A model generated the notes under the pieces. That model worked only from the letters and a program-made list of their open reading frames with translations. It had not been told where the DNA came from and did not search any database. From Gorillibacterium massiliense (GTDB lineage Bacteria; Bacillota; Bacilli; Paenibacillales; NBRC-103111), in NCBI RefSeq assembly GCF_000455485.1, contig NZ_CBQR020000146.1, positions 62,001 through 126,000 of the forward strand: DNA of 64,000 nt. Direction: 5' to 3'. Below are positions 9,423 to 18,788 of the stretch, piece after piece. Numbering within the stretch: position 1 is the first letter of the stretch; the number at the start of each line of letters is the position of its first letter. The translations under genes and the position numbers were made by a program.

Positions 9423-10421
9423 ATGTCTATTTTACCGAAGAAGAACTCGCTGGGCTTTTTCGAAATTCGCCTTGAGTCCATCGGCGGTCTCGGAGCCAAC
9501 CTGGCCGGCAAAATGCTTGCCGAAACCGGTGCGCTGGGCCTTGGCCTGAACGCTTCCAACTTCTCTTCCTACGGTTCGGAGAAGAAAGGTACCCCGGTGA
9601 AGAGCTTCGTCCGCTTGTGCGATCCGAATGTCGATATTCGCGACCACAGTCCGATTGAAGAACCCCATTTAGTAGCCGTGTTCCACGAAGCGCTCTACAA
9701 GACGGTCAACGTCGTCAGCGGACTTCCCGCAGACGGGGTTGTACTGGTCAACACCACTCGGGATTTTGATGAAGTGCGGCGGGATTTGAAGATGGAATAT
9801 GGCACACTTGCCATCGTCGATGCCATGGGGATCGCCGTTGAAGAGAAGACCAAGGTCAACACCTCTATGCTGGGCGCTATGTTCCGCATCTGTGATTTTC
9901 TCGACCCCGAAGCCATGCGCTCCGTCATCCGCAGCACCTTTGAGAAGAAATATCCGCACCTGGTTGAGCCGAACCTGCGCACCTTTGACCGTGGCTATAA
10001 TGAAGTGAAGTTCAAAACCTATGAAGTTCCGGAAGGCGCCGAGGGCAAAGCCTTTAAACGCCCGCTTCCGGCATACGGGTACGCTACCCAGCCTTTGGGC
10101 GGCGTCATTCTCAACACCGGCAACAGCCTCATGAAGGACCTGAGCGGTTCCCGCCAAGGCTTCCTTCCTGAGCTCAACACCGAAACCTGTATCCACTGCG
10201 CCAACTGCGACGCCATCTGCCCGGATTTCTGCTTCGTTTGGGAAGAAGGCGAAGACAAGCGCGGCCGCAAGCAACAGTTCTTGCGCGGCATCGATTATCA
10301 ATATTGCAAAGGCTGTCTGAAATGCGTAGATGTTTGTCCTACGAACGCACTCAGCACCAAGCGTGAAGAAGTCGGTTTTGCCGAACAAAACCGCGTAGCC
10401 CAATTCTTTGGAAAACGTTAA
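9423..10421 (+). CDS. porGD: 2-oxoacid (pyruvate):ferredoxin oxidoreductase, fused gamma-delta subunit
   Basis: 332 residues. The first 190 or so form the gamma domain (start IGGLGANLAGKMLAETGA), the C-terminal part the delta domain with two [4Fe-4S] ferredoxin motifs, CIHCANCDAICP near 256 and CKGCLKCVDVCP near 295. The delta clusters pass electrons from the TPP site to ferredoxin. AGGAGG precedes the ATG. The next gene, 21 bases downstream from its stop, supplies alpha and beta, so the enzyme is made of two polypeptides. Pyruvate is inferred as substrate from the hydrogenase and PFL context; another 2-oxoacid cannot be excluded. Confidence 0.85.
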   Translation: MSILPKKNSLGFFEIRLESIGGLGANLAGKMLAETGALGLGLNASNFSSYGSEKKGTPVKSFVRLCDPNVDIRDHSPIEEPHLVAVFHEALYKTVNVVSGLPADGVVLVNTTRDFDEVRRDLKMEYGTLAIVDAMGIAVEEKTKVNTSMLGAMFRICDFLDPEAMRSVIRSTFEKKYPHLVEPNLRTFDRGYNEVKFKTYEVPEGAEGKAFKRPLPAYGYATQPLGGVILNTGNSLMKDLSGSRQGFLPELNTETCIHCANCDAICPDFCFVWEEGEDKRGRKQQFLRGIDYQYCKGCLKCVDVCPTNALSTKREEVGFAEQNRVAQFFGKR

Positions 10422-10442
10422 TTCGAAGGGAGGATGCTAGAA

Positions 10443-12734
10443 ATGGCTGTTATTGAAAATCAACTGGAGACGGTAACTTCGGCAGAGCAAGTCACGACCT
10501 TTGAGTCCGGCAACGAAATGGCTGCCACCGCCGCCGCCCAGATCAACTATCACATTATGGGTTACTTCCCGATCACGCCTTCCACGGAAGTCGCTCAATA
10601 TTTGGATCAAATGAAAACTCGTGGTTTGCACGACATCAAGCTGATCGCTGCTGACGGTGAACACGGCTCCGCCGGTATTTGTTACGGCGCTGCTGCCGCT
10701 GGTGCCCGCGTCGTCAACGCCACCAGCTCCCAAGGCTTCCTGTACATGCTGGAACAGCTTCCGACTCAATCCGGTACCCGTTTCCCAATGGTGCTTAACC
10801 TGGTTACCCGGGCTGTGAGCGGTCCTCTTGATATCCGCGGCGACCACTCCGACTTGTACTATGCTTTGAATACCGGTTGGGTCATCCTGACTGCGCCTAC
10901 CGCTCAAGCCGTATATGATATGAACATCATGGCACTGAAAATCGCCGAGCACTCCGATGTTCGTCTGCCGGTTATCGTCGCTTACGACGGTTTCTTCACC
11001 TCTCACCAAAAACGCAAAGTGCAATACTTCAAAGACAATAAAGTGGTTCAAGGTTTCGTAGGTCCGAACCCGAATATGAACTTCCCGAACGTTTCCGACC
11101 CAGCTCATCCGGTAACCATCGGCGCGCACATGGGCGGCGACGATCTGCTGAACAACCACTATCAACTCTCCGAAGCCATCGAGAAGGCTGGGGAAGTGTA
11201 TGAGCAAGTAGCCCGCGAGTACGCTCTCTTGTCCGGTCGCGAATATCCGGTTCTGGATCTGTACTGCATGGAAGACGCGGAAGTCGCTCTGTTCCTGCTC
11301 AACTCCGCTGGCGAATCCGCGAAAGACGTCGTTGACCGTCTGCGGGCAAAAGGCGTGAAGGCCGGTCTTGTTCGTCCGAACATCATCCGTCCGTTCCCGG
11401 CTGAACAGCTCCGCAAGGCGCTGAAAAACGTGAAAGCCGTTCTTGTCGGCGAACGTGCTGACTCCTACGGCGGCAAGGGCGCGAACCTGACTCACGAGCT
11501 GCGTTCCGCATTGCAAGTGGATAAAGACAACAAAACCATCGTCCTTAGCCGCGTATTCGGTCTCGGCGGCAAAGACTTCTATGCCGATGACGCAGAAGCT
11601 TTCTTCCAGCTGACCATCGACGCTGCCGAAAAAGGTTATGCCGAAGTTCCCTTCGACTATTACGGCCAAAACCCGGGCACCGCAGAAACAGTACTGCCTT
11701 CCGTGCTTGAACCGCTGCATGGTGACGACTACCGTACCGGTTTGATCACCGTAACCCCGGACGAAGAAACCGGCAAAGTGAAGGTAAAACTGCCTCCGCT
11801 GCGTCAATTGACCTCTAAACCGCACCGTCTGTCCACCGGCCACGGCGCATGTCCCGGCTGCGGCGCTCTGTCCGGCATCGAGCTCTTCCTGAAGGGCATT
11901 GAAGGCGACGTTGTTCTCTTGATGCAAACGGGCTGCGCATATGTCACAACGGCCAGCTATCCGTATTCGTCTCATAAGCAAACCTTCATCCACAACCTGT
12001 TCCAAAACGGCGCGGCAACGGTAGCCGGTGCAGTGGAAGCCTTCTTGGAGCTGAAACGCCGCGGTGAAGTACAAATTTCCGACGACATCACCTTCGTCAT
12101 GGTATCCGGTGACGGCGGTATGGACATCGGTATGGGCGCTGCTATCGGCTCCGCTCTACGCAACCATAAAATGATCATTCTCGAATACGATAACGAAGGC
12201 TACATGAACACCGGTTCCCAATTGTCTTATTCTACTCCGGCCGGTCACATGACCAGCACCTCCGGCGTAGGAAAAGCTCAAAAGGGCAAAGGTGGCCATC
12301 ACAAGGATACGCCGCAAATCATGGCAGCATGTAACGTTCCTTACGTCTTCACCGCAGCTGAAAGCAACGCCCAAGACTTGCTGCAAAAAGCGGCTAAGGC
12401 TCAATGGTACGCCAACAATGTCGGCATGGCTTACGGCAAAATGCTGTGCTCTTGCCCGCTGAACTGGAAAGCCGACGATGCTCTCGGCACCAACATCGTG
12501 CAAACTGCTGTCGATTCCTGTTTCTTCCCGCTGTATGAAATCGAAAACGGCATTACCAACATTACTTACGATCCGGAAGCTAAAGGCAAACGCAAACCGG
12601 TTACGGATTGGCTGAAGCAAATGGGTAAAACGAAGCACCTGCTGAAAGAAGAAGAAATGCTGAAAGCCTTCGAAAGCGAAGTAGAACGCCGCTGGAGAAG
12701 ATTGAAAGCAAAGCACGAAAATCCGGAGCTTTAA
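10443..12734 (+). CDS. porAB: 2-oxoacid (pyruvate):ferredoxin oxidoreductase, fused alpha-beta subunit
   Basis: 763 residues. The N-terminal alpha part (about 20-440) carries the pyrimidine-binding domain with GYFPITPSTEVAQYL and GEHGSAG. The beta part begins near 460 with GHGACPGCGAL, and its TPP/Mg motif is GDGGMDIGMG with DNEGYMNTG about 25 residues later. The CPGC and later cysteines (CAYV, CSCP) are in positions that bind the proximal cluster in beta subunits. I use the ATG at 10443: the one at 10434 overlaps the GGGAGG SD. With the gamma-delta gene it converts pyruvate and CoA to acetyl-CoA, CO2 and reduced ferredoxin. Codon use is strongly biased, suggesting high expression. Confidence 0.88.
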   Translation: MAVIENQLETVTSAEQVTTFESGNEMAATAAAQINYHIMGYFPITPSTEVAQYLDQMKTRGLHDIKLIAADGEHGSAGICYGAAAAGARVVNATSSQGFLYMLEQLPTQSGTRFPMVLNLVTRAVSGPLDIRGDHSDLYYALNTGWVILTAPTAQAVYDMNIMALKIAEHSDVRLPVIVAYDGFFTSHQKRKVQYFKDNKVVQGFVGPNPNMNFPNVSDPAHPVTIGAHMGGDDLLNNHYQLSEAIEKAGEVYEQVAREYALLSGREYPVLDLYCMEDAEVALFLLNSAGESAKDVVDRLRAKGVKAGLVRPNIIRPFPAEQLRKALKNVKAVLVGERADSYGGKGANLTHELRSALQVDKDNKTIVLSRVFGLGGKDFYADDAEAFFQLTIDAAEKGYAEVPFDYYGQNPGTAETVLPSVLEPLHGDDYRTGLITVTPDEETGKVKVKLPPLRQLTSKPHRLSTGHGACPGCGALSGIELFLKGIEGDVVLLMQTGCAYVTTASYPYSSHKQTFIHNLFQNGAATVAGAVEAFLELKRRGEVQISDDITFVMVSGDGGMDIGMGAAIGSALRNHKMIILEYDNEGYMNTGSQLSYSTPAGHMTSTSGVGKAQKGKGGHHKDTPQIMAACNVPYVFTAAESNAQDLLQKAAKAQWYANNVGMAYGKMLCSCPLNWKADDALGTNIVQTAVDSCFFPLYEIENGITNITYDPEAKGKRKPVTDWLKQMGKTKHLLKEEEMLKAFESEVERRWRRLKAKHENPEL

Positions 12735-12802
12735 GTTTCTAAGCTTATCTGCAAAGAAGCTTTTAATTACATGCAAGGTTTCAGATGATTGACGGGTCTA
12801 TT

Positions 12803-12833
12803 AAGGCCGGCGGTTGCGGCCGCCGGCCTTTCC
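12803..12833 (+). terminator. Terminator after PFOR genes
   Basis: A perfect 11-bp GC-rich stem (12803-12813 with 12820-12830) with a 6-base loop and only a short T run. It separates PFOR from the hydrogenase operon. Confidence 0.65.
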
Positions 12834-12888
12834 CGTTATCAATGAAAATCAATCTCAATACGAAGAGATATCCTCCCGACGAATGTTT

Positions 12889-12959
12889 TTGTGGAAAACT
12901 TCACAACGATTGGATTGTGAATCGATTCATCGTCCAAACCAATGTGAAATTGTTCACAA
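12889..12959 (+). promoter_or_regulatory. Three tandem Rex/Fnr-like operators before the hydrogenase operon
   Basis: Three palindromes stand at regular intervals: TGTGG-AAAACT-TCACA (12890-12905), TGTGA-ATCGAT-TCATC (12916-12931) and TGTGA-AATTGT-TCACA (12943-12958). Centres are 26 and 27 bases apart. All three keep the A...T inner pair of the Rex consensus TTGTGAA-N4-TTCACAA. The last ends 38 bases before the hydC start and no -10 stands 29-30 bases from any centre, so an Fnr class II arrangement does not fit. Confidence 0.6.
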
Positions 12960-12996
12960 GTGGCAGGGGAGGCAAGAACAGAAAGGAGCTATTTCG

Positions 12997-13509
12997 ATGG
13001 CAGATCAGCAAACGGCACAACCATCCACCTGCTGCTGCGGCGGGGAGAAGACGGACGAAAAGCTGGAGAAAGTCAAAGCCGCAATCGAGAATCTGAAGGG
13101 GCTGAAAGGGGCGCTTATTCCAGTCCTCCACGAGGTTCAGGACATTTACGGTTATCTTCCGGAGGACGTGCTGAAACTCGTATCCGCTGAACTGAAGATG
13201 TCCTTGGCGGAAATCTATGGAGTTGCGACGTTTTATTCGTTCTTCTCCCTGACGCCTAAGGGTGAACATGTTATCCGCGTCTGCATGGGTACCGCCTGTT
13301 ACATCAAAGGAGCCCAAGGCCTGCTCGACCGCCTGAGCCAAGAATTGAACGTCCCGGTTAACGGCACGACGGCGGACAACAAGTTCACTCTGGATGCAAC
13401 CCGTTGCCTTGGCGCCTGCGGTTTGGCACCGGTGCTCACCATCGGGGAAAAGGTTTACGGCCGCTTGACCCCAAACGATGTTCCGAAAATTTTGAAAGAG
13501 TACAAATGA
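12997..13509 (+). CDS. hydC: NuoE-like [2Fe-2S] subunit of the HydABC hydrogenase
   Basis: 170 residues, a thioredoxin-fold NuoE/24-kDa type protein. The cluster ligands are the cysteine pairs of CMGTACYIKG (near 95) and CLGACGLAP (near 136). An N-terminal CCCGG segment is an extra cysteine-rich stretch not needed for the fold. The ATG at 12997 has GAAAGGAG upstream; longer in-frame starts would run through the operators and are rejected. First gene of hydC-hydB-hydA. In electron-bifurcating hydrogenases this subunit sits between the NADH-binding subunit and the catalytic subunit. Confidence 0.85.
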   Translation: MADQQTAQPSTCCCGGEKTDEKLEKVKAAIENLKGLKGALIPVLHEVQDIYGYLPEDVLKLVSAELKMSLAEIYGVATFYSFFSLTPKGEHVIRVCMGTACYIKGAQGLLDRLSQELNVPVNGTTADNKFTLDATRCLGACGLAPVLTIGEKVYGRLTPNDVPKILKEYK

Positions 13510-13540
13510 CGCGCGCGTCAGCATAACGGGAGGTATAGGC

Positions 13541-15421
13541 ATGAAGCTTTTAACGGATCTGGAAGCGATCAAGACCCTGACCCAGGATCGGCTGAACAAC
13601 CGGCAGAGCACAGCCAGCATCGGCAGCAGCTCCATTGGCATGAGATCGGTGATGGTATGCGGAGGTACCGGGTGTACGTCCTCGGATTCCAACAAAATCA
13701 TCGCATCCCTGGAGCAGGAAATCGCCAACCACGGCATTGAAGATCGGGTAGAAGTCGTCCGTACCGGTTGTTTCGGTTTGTGCGAACTGGGACCTGTCGT
13801 CATCGTGTACCCCGAGGGGGTCTTTTACAGCCGCGTCAGCGTCAAGGATATTCCGGAAGTGGTGGAATCCCACCTGCTGAACGGCAAACCCGTGCAGCGC
13901 CTCATCTATGACAAAGCTATCGTAGACGGCGAAATTCAGAAGTTCGAAGAAACCGGTTTCTACAAAAAGCAAGTCCGCATCGCCCTCCGCAACTGCGGCG
14001 TTATCGATCCGGAGCGCATTGACGAATATATCGCCCGCGACGGGTACAAAGCGCTGGGCAAGGTGCTCATGACCATGTCCCGCCAGCAAGTCATCGACGA
14101 AATGAAAAAGTCGGGACTGCGCGGCCGGGGCGGCGGCGGTTTCCCGACGGGGATGAAGTGGGAGTTCGCAGCCAAGCAGGATAAAGAAGTGAAGTACATG
14201 ATCTGTAACGCCGACGAAGGCGATCCAGGCGCGTTCATGGACCGTTCGATCCTGGAAGGTGACCCTCACAGCGTCATCGAAGCGATGATCATCGGCGGTT
14301 ACGCCATCGGAGCAAACCAAGGCTTCGTTTATGTGCGGGCCGAGTATCCCATCGCAGTACAGCGCTTCATGAAAGCGATCAGACAGGCGCGGGAATACGG
14401 TCTGTTGGGCGATAACATCATGAATACCGGCTTTAAGTTCGACATCGACGTCCGTCTCGGCGCAGGAGCTTTCGTTTGCGGCGAAGAAACGGCGTTGATG
14501 AACTCCATCGAAGGCCGCCGCGGCATGCCGAATCCGAAGCCTCCCTTCCCGGCGGTTGAAGGCTTGTGGGGTCAACCCTCCGTCATCAACAACGTGGAAA
14601 CCTACGCCAATATTCCGATGATCATTCTCCAAGGCGCCGACTGGTATTCTTCCATCGGTACCGAGAAATCGGAAGGTACGAAGGTTTTCGCCTTGGGCGG
14701 CAAAGTCGTTAATACCGGTCTCGTGGAAGTACCTATGGGGATAACGCTGCGCGAGGTTATTTTTGAAATCGGCGGCGGCATTCCGAACGGCAAAAAGTTC
14801 AAAGCCGTGCAAACCGGCGGACCTTCCGGCGGCTGTCTCACGGAAGAGCATCTGGACCGCACCATCGACTATGATACCTTAGTCAGCCTCGGTTCGATGA
14901 TGGGCTCCGGCGGGATGATCGTCATGGACGAAGACACCTGCATGGTGGACGTCGCCCGGTTCTATCTGGATTTCACCCGCGACGAGTCCTGTGGCAAGTG
15001 TACACCGTGCCGTGTCGGTACGAAGCGCCTTCTAGAGATTCTCGATAAAATCACCGAGGGCAAAGGCACCATAGAGGATCTGGATAAGCTGGAGAATTTG
15101 TCTATACAAATCAAAGCCGCTTCCCTTTGCGGCCTGGGCCAAACGGCTCCCAATCCGGTGCTATCAACCTTGAAATATTTCCGCAACGAATACATGGCGC
15201 ACATCGCCGAGAAGAAATGTCCGGCTACCGTATGTAAATCGCTCATTTCGTACGAGATCGATTCGGCGCTTTGTACCGGCTGCAGCCTGTGTTCCCGGAA
15301 GTGCCCGAATGATGCCATCAGCGGAAAAGTGAAAGAACCGTTTGTCATCGATCAAGCCACCTGCATTAAATGCGGAGTCTGCTTCGATGTGTGTAAGTTC
15401 AAAGCTATCGCGAAGGTGTGA
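13541..15421 (+). CDS. hydB: NuoF-like NADH/flavin subunit of the HydABC hydrogenase
   Basis: 626 residues. Domains in order: a [2Fe-2S] thioredoxin-like domain (CGGTGC near 39, CFGLCELGP), the NADH/FMN-binding core (GRGGGGFPTGMKW near 194, NADEGDPGAFMDR), the NuoF [4Fe-4S] site SCGKCTPCRVG near 483, and a C-terminal 2x[4Fe-4S] ferredoxin (CTGCSLCSRKCP, CIKCGVCFDVC). This layout is that of HydB in trimeric bifurcating [FeFe] hydrogenases rather than of respiratory complex I. The start follows GGGAGG. Its stop overlaps the region where hydA starts, so synthesis is coupled. The complex probably oxidises NADH together with reduced ferredoxin to make H2, or works in reverse. Confidence 0.88.
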   Translation: MKLLTDLEAIKTLTQDRLNNRQSTASIGSSSIGMRSVMVCGGTGCTSSDSNKIIASLEQEIANHGIEDRVEVVRTGCFGLCELGPVVIVYPEGVFYSRVSVKDIPEVVESHLLNGKPVQRLIYDKAIVDGEIQKFEETGFYKKQVRIALRNCGVIDPERIDEYIARDGYKALGKVLMTMSRQQVIDEMKKSGLRGRGGGGFPTGMKWEFAAKQDKEVKYMICNADEGDPGAFMDRSILEGDPHSVIEAMIIGGYAIGANQGFVYVRAEYPIAVQRFMKAIRQAREYGLLGDNIMNTGFKFDIDVRLGAGAFVCGEETALMNSIEGRRGMPNPKPPFPAVEGLWGQPSVINNVETYANIPMIILQGADWYSSIGTEKSEGTKVFALGGKVVNTGLVEVPMGITLREVIFEIGGGIPNGKKFKAVQTGGPSGGCLTEEHLDRTIDYDTLVSLGSMMGSGGMIVMDEDTCMVDVARFYLDFTRDESCGKCTPCRVGTKRLLEILDKITEGKGTIEDLDKLENLSIQIKAASLCGLGQTAPNPVLSTLKYFRNEYMAHIAEKKCPATVCKSLISYEIDSALCTGCSLCSRKCPNDAISGKVKEPFVIDQATCIKCGVCFDVCKFKAIAKV

Positions 15422-15438
15422 GGATAGGAGTGATGAAG

Positions 15439-17175
15439 ATGGACACGGTAAAACTTACGATTGACGGCATTGAAACGGAAGTACCACAAGGCACCACCGT
15501 TCTCGAAGCTGCCCGCGAACTTGGCATTCAAGTTCCTTCCTTATGTTATATGAAGGGTGTTAACTGCTCCTCCAGCTGCCGCGTCTGCGTCGTGGAAATG
15601 GGACCCAGGATGGTTGCTTCCTGTACGCTGAAAGCGGAAGAGGGCATGAAGATCCAAACCAATACGAAAAAAGTTCGCGATGCCCGCAAAGTCGTCGTCG
15701 AGCTTCTGCTTTCCGATCACGAGCGGGAATGTCTCAGCTGTACCCGCAGCGGCAATTGCGAGCTGCAAGCCGTTTCTAATGATCTCAATATCCGCGAAAT
15801 CCGTTATACCGGCGGCAAATCCAAAACGGCAGTGGACTACACGTCCCCTTCCATCGCCCGGGACGCATCCAAGTGCATCCTGTGCGGCCGCTGTATCGGC
15901 GCTTGCGGCAACATTCAATCGGTTCACGCCATCGGCTTCTCTAAGCGTGGTTTTGATACCACCGTTGGTCCGGCTTTCGGCCGTTCTCTGAACGATTCGG
16001 AATGCGTAAACTGCGGCCAGTGCATCATGGCTTGCCCAGTAGGTGCCCTTCACGAAATCGAGAACATCAACGACGTTTGGAAAGCCATCGCGAACCCTGA
16101 TCAGTTCGTCGTCGTTCAAACGGCTCCGGCTGTCCGTGTTGCCTTGGGCGAAGAATTCGGCTATCCGGTAGGAACCCGCGTTACGGGCAAAATGGTTTCC
16201 GCTCTGCGCAAGCTGGGCTTCGACAAAGTGTTCGATACCAACTTTGCTGCCGACTTGACGATTATGGAGGAAGGCACCGAGTTGATCCACCGACTGAACG
16301 GCGGCGGCACTCTGCCTTTGATGACTTCCTGTTGTCCGGGTTGGGTGAAGTTCGTCGAGCACAACTTCCCGAGCCAACTCGATAATCTCTCCAGCTGCAA
16401 ATCGCCGCATCAAATGGAAGGCGCGATGATCAAGACCTATTTTGCAGAAAAAATGGGCGTTGATCCGAAGAAGATCGTTACGGTTTCCATCATGCCTTGT
16501 ACGGCGAAGAAGTTCGAAGGCCAACGGAATGAACTCTCCCACGAAGAAATGCAGGATGTCGATTACGTTCTGACCACCCGCGAGCTGGCCATGATGATCA
16601 AGGAAGCCGGCATCGACTTCCGCAACCTGAAGGGCGATACTTTCGATCACCCGATGGGCGAAGGCTCCGGCGCTGGCGTCATCTTCGGCGCAACCGGCGG
16701 TGTAGCGGAAGCCGCTCTGCGGACGGTGTTCGAAGTGATTGCAGGAAAAGAACTGAACACCATCGAATATACCGCAGTACGCGGCATGGATGGGATTAAA
16801 GAAAACGTCATCGAGCTGCCGGACGGCCGGAAAATCCGTACCGCCGTTGTCCACGGCCTAGGCAATGCCCGCAAGCTGATGGAAGCCATCGAGAGAGGCG
16901 AAAAAGCTTATGAGTTTATCGAAGTGATGGCCTGCCCTGGCGGCTGCATCACCGGCGGGGGTCAACCGATCGTCGACGCCAAGACATCGGAAATGATCAA
17001 CGTGAAGGCAGAACGGGCGAAATCAATCTACGACGAAGACAAGGATCTGCCGGTTCGCAAGTCACATCTTAACCCTTATATTAAAACCATCTATGAAGAG
17101 TTTCTGGGCAAGCCGAACAGCCATCTGGCTCACGAGCTCCTGCATACCCACTATATCGATCGTTCGAAAAAATAG
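15439..17175 (+). CDS. hydA: [FeFe] hydrogenase catalytic subunit HydA
   Basis: 578 residues. An N-terminal [2Fe-2S] domain is followed by the His-ligated cluster motif HERECLSCTRSGNC and two [4Fe-4S] motifs (CILCGRCIGAC, CVNCGQCIMACP). The H-cluster signatures are complete: L1 TSCCPGW near 296, L2 MPCTAKKFE near 352, L3 EVMACPGGCITGGGQP near 495. A small-subunit-like tail closes the protein. I choose the ATG at 15439, 8 bases after GGAG; the GTG at 15418 overlaps hydB. The gene should be active only with the maturases encoded at 8202, 17317 and 20424. It is the last gene of its operon. Confidence 0.95.
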   Translation: MDTVKLTIDGIETEVPQGTTVLEAARELGIQVPSLCYMKGVNCSSSCRVCVVEMGPRMVASCTLKAEEGMKIQTNTKKVRDARKVVVELLLSDHERECLSCTRSGNCELQAVSNDLNIREIRYTGGKSKTAVDYTSPSIARDASKCILCGRCIGACGNIQSVHAIGFSKRGFDTTVGPAFGRSLNDSECVNCGQCIMACPVGALHEIENINDVWKAIANPDQFVVVQTAPAVRVALGEEFGYPVGTRVTGKMVSALRKLGFDKVFDTNFAADLTIMEEGTELIHRLNGGGTLPLMTSCCPGWVKFVEHNFPSQLDNLSSCKSPHQMEGAMIKTYFAEKMGVDPKKIVTVSIMPCTAKKFEGQRNELSHEEMQDVDYVLTTRELAMMIKEAGIDFRNLKGDTFDHPMGEGSGAGVIFGATGGVAEAALRTVFEVIAGKELNTIEYTAVRGMDGIKENVIELPDGRKIRTAVVHGLGNARKLMEAIERGEKAYEFIEVMACPGGCITGGGQPIVDAKTSEMINVKAERAKSIYDEDKDLPVRKSHLNPYIKTIYEEFLGKPNSHLAHELLHTHYIDRSKK

Positions 17176-17189
17176 TAGCTGTTGACTTG

Positions 17190-17238
17190 GCGCCGGTTGG
17201 AAAGTCCGATTTTCATTTTTCCGCCGGCGCTTTTTTTC
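17190..17238 (+). terminator. Terminator after hydA
   Basis: A 7-bp GC stem (17190-17196 with 17224-17230) with a long loop is followed by seven T residues. Confidence 0.75.
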
Positions 17239-17316
17239 ATACCGATGGGCAATACGGATAGGCATATCTGAAGAGCAGATCATACAGGCTCTTTTGACAC
17301 GAGGAGGGAAAGCGAC

Positions 17317-18735
17317 ATGAGAGAAGGATGGGAAGAAGCAGCGTTTATTGACGACGAGGAGATTTTAAGCAGTTTGGAAGCGGCTGAGGAGCTGGCAAAG
17401 GATTCGGTTTATGTGAAAGGCCTGCTGGAAAAAGCAAAAAGCTGCAAAGGACTGTCCCACCGGGAAGCAGCGGTTCTTTTGAATGCCCAGGATCATGAGG
17501 TTTTAGAAGAATTGTTCAAGACGGCTCGAATGATCAAAGAGAGAATATACGGCAACCGCATTGTTTTATTTGCGCCTTTATATATCAGTAATTATTGCGT
17601 CAACGATTGTGAGTATTGCGGCTACAAGCACTCTAACGAAGATTTTTTCCGCAGAAAACTCAGCATGGGTGAACTGGCGGACGAAGTTCGCGTGTTGCAA
17701 GAACTCGGTCATAAACGGCTGGTGTTGGAAGCCGGCGAGGACCCGCAAAACTGCTCGATCGATTATGTTTTGGAAGCGATCCGTACTGTTTACTCCGTAA
17801 AAGTGGATAACGGCAGCATCCGTCGGGTCAATATCAATATCGCTGCTACGACGGTGGAAGATTACAAGAAATTGCATGAAGCTGAGGTAGGGACTTACAT
17901 CCTGTTCCAAGAAACCTATCATCGCCCCACTTACCGGAAGCTCCACGTCAAAGGGCCGAAGCATGATTACGACTGGCACACGACGGCCATGGACCGGGCG
18001 CAAATGGGCGGCCTTGATGATGTCGGCGTCGGCGTCCTTTACGGGCTGTACGACCACAAATACGATACGGTAGCCATGCTCATGCATGCGGAGCATTTGG
18101 AGGAGCGCTTCGGCGTCGGCCCCCATACCGTCTCCGTGCCGCGTTTGCGCCCTGCTGAGGGCGTGACGCTGGAAAAGTACCCCCACATGGTAAAAGACGA
18201 CGATTTCAAACGGATCGTCGCCGTATTGCGGCTGGCTGTTCCTTACGCCGGAATGATTCTCTCCACTCGGGAGGAGCCCGTTTTCCGGGATGAAGTGATC
18301 AAGCTGGGCATCTCGCAAATCAGCGCCGGTTCTTGCACAGGTGTTGGCGGCTATATGGAAACCCAGGATGAATCGCGGGAAAAAGAGAAGCCCCAATTTG
18401 AAGTAGGTGACCATCGTTCGCCTCAGGAAATCATTCGAGGGTTGTGTCAAGACGGTTATGTGCCCAGTTACTGCACGGCGTGCTACCGGGAAGGCCGCAC
18501 CGGCGACCGGTTCATGCGTTTGGCCAAAACGGGGCAGATTCACAACATTTGCCAGCCGAATTCACTTTTGACTTTTAAAGAATATTTGCTGGATTACGCC
18601 GATGAAGAGACGAAACGGCTAGGCGAGGAAATCATCCGCAAAGGGTTGGAGGATATTCCGAAGGAAGCCGCCCGCAAAGCGACGGTTGATCGTTTGGCTC
18701 GTTTGGAAAAAGGCGAACGGGATCTGCGGTTTTAA
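17317..18735 (+). CDS. hydG: [FeFe] hydrogenase maturase HydG (tyrosine lyase)
   Basis: 472 residues. HydG cleaves tyrosine to make the CO and CN ligands of the H-cluster. The radical-SAM motif is CVNDCEYC (about Cys93, 97, 100). The C-terminal auxiliary-cluster region is present as CTACYREGRTGDRFM with a further cysteine in NICQPNS, which separates HydG from ThiH. GAGGAGGG precedes the ATG. It begins a maturation group with aspA (53 bases downstream from its stop, with only a 6-bp hairpin between) and hydF. No Fnr- or Rex-like box was found in front of it. Confidence 0.94.
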   Translation: MREGWEEAAFIDDEEILSSLEAAEELAKDSVYVKGLLEKAKSCKGLSHREAAVLLNAQDHEVLEELFKTARMIKERIYGNRIVLFAPLYISNYCVNDCEYCGYKHSNEDFFRRKLSMGELADEVRVLQELGHKRLVLEAGEDPQNCSIDYVLEAIRTVYSVKVDNGSIRRVNINIAATTVEDYKKLHEAEVGTYILFQETYHRPTYRKLHVKGPKHDYDWHTTAMDRAQMGGLDDVGVGVLYGLYDHKYDTVAMLMHAEHLEERFGVGPHTVSVPRLRPAEGVTLEKYPHMVKDDDFKRIVAVLRLAVPYAGMILSTREEPVFRDEVIKLGISQISAGSCTGVGGYMETQDESREKEKPQFEVGDHRSPQEIIRGLCQDGYVPSYCTACYREGRTGDRFMRLAKTGQIHNICQPNSLLTFKEYLLDYADEETKRLGEEIIRKGLEDIPKEAARKATVDRLARLEKGERDLRF

Positions 18736-18788
18736 TGAAGAGACGGCAAAGCCGTCGTTCACTAGTGAAATTTGGGAGAGATCGGTTT

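Noticed and set aside
10437-12074. 545-codon minus-strand frame across the PFOR alpha-beta gene
   Set aside because: Same codon-bias artefact; translation shows no domain and the plus-strand motifs are unambiguous.
12814-12996. Longer N-terminus for hydC
   Set aside because: It would read through the three operators; the ATG at 12997 has its own strong SD.
18742-18756. Terminator between hydG and aspA
   Set aside because: Only a 6-bp stem with no T tract; more likely neutral or a minor processing site.
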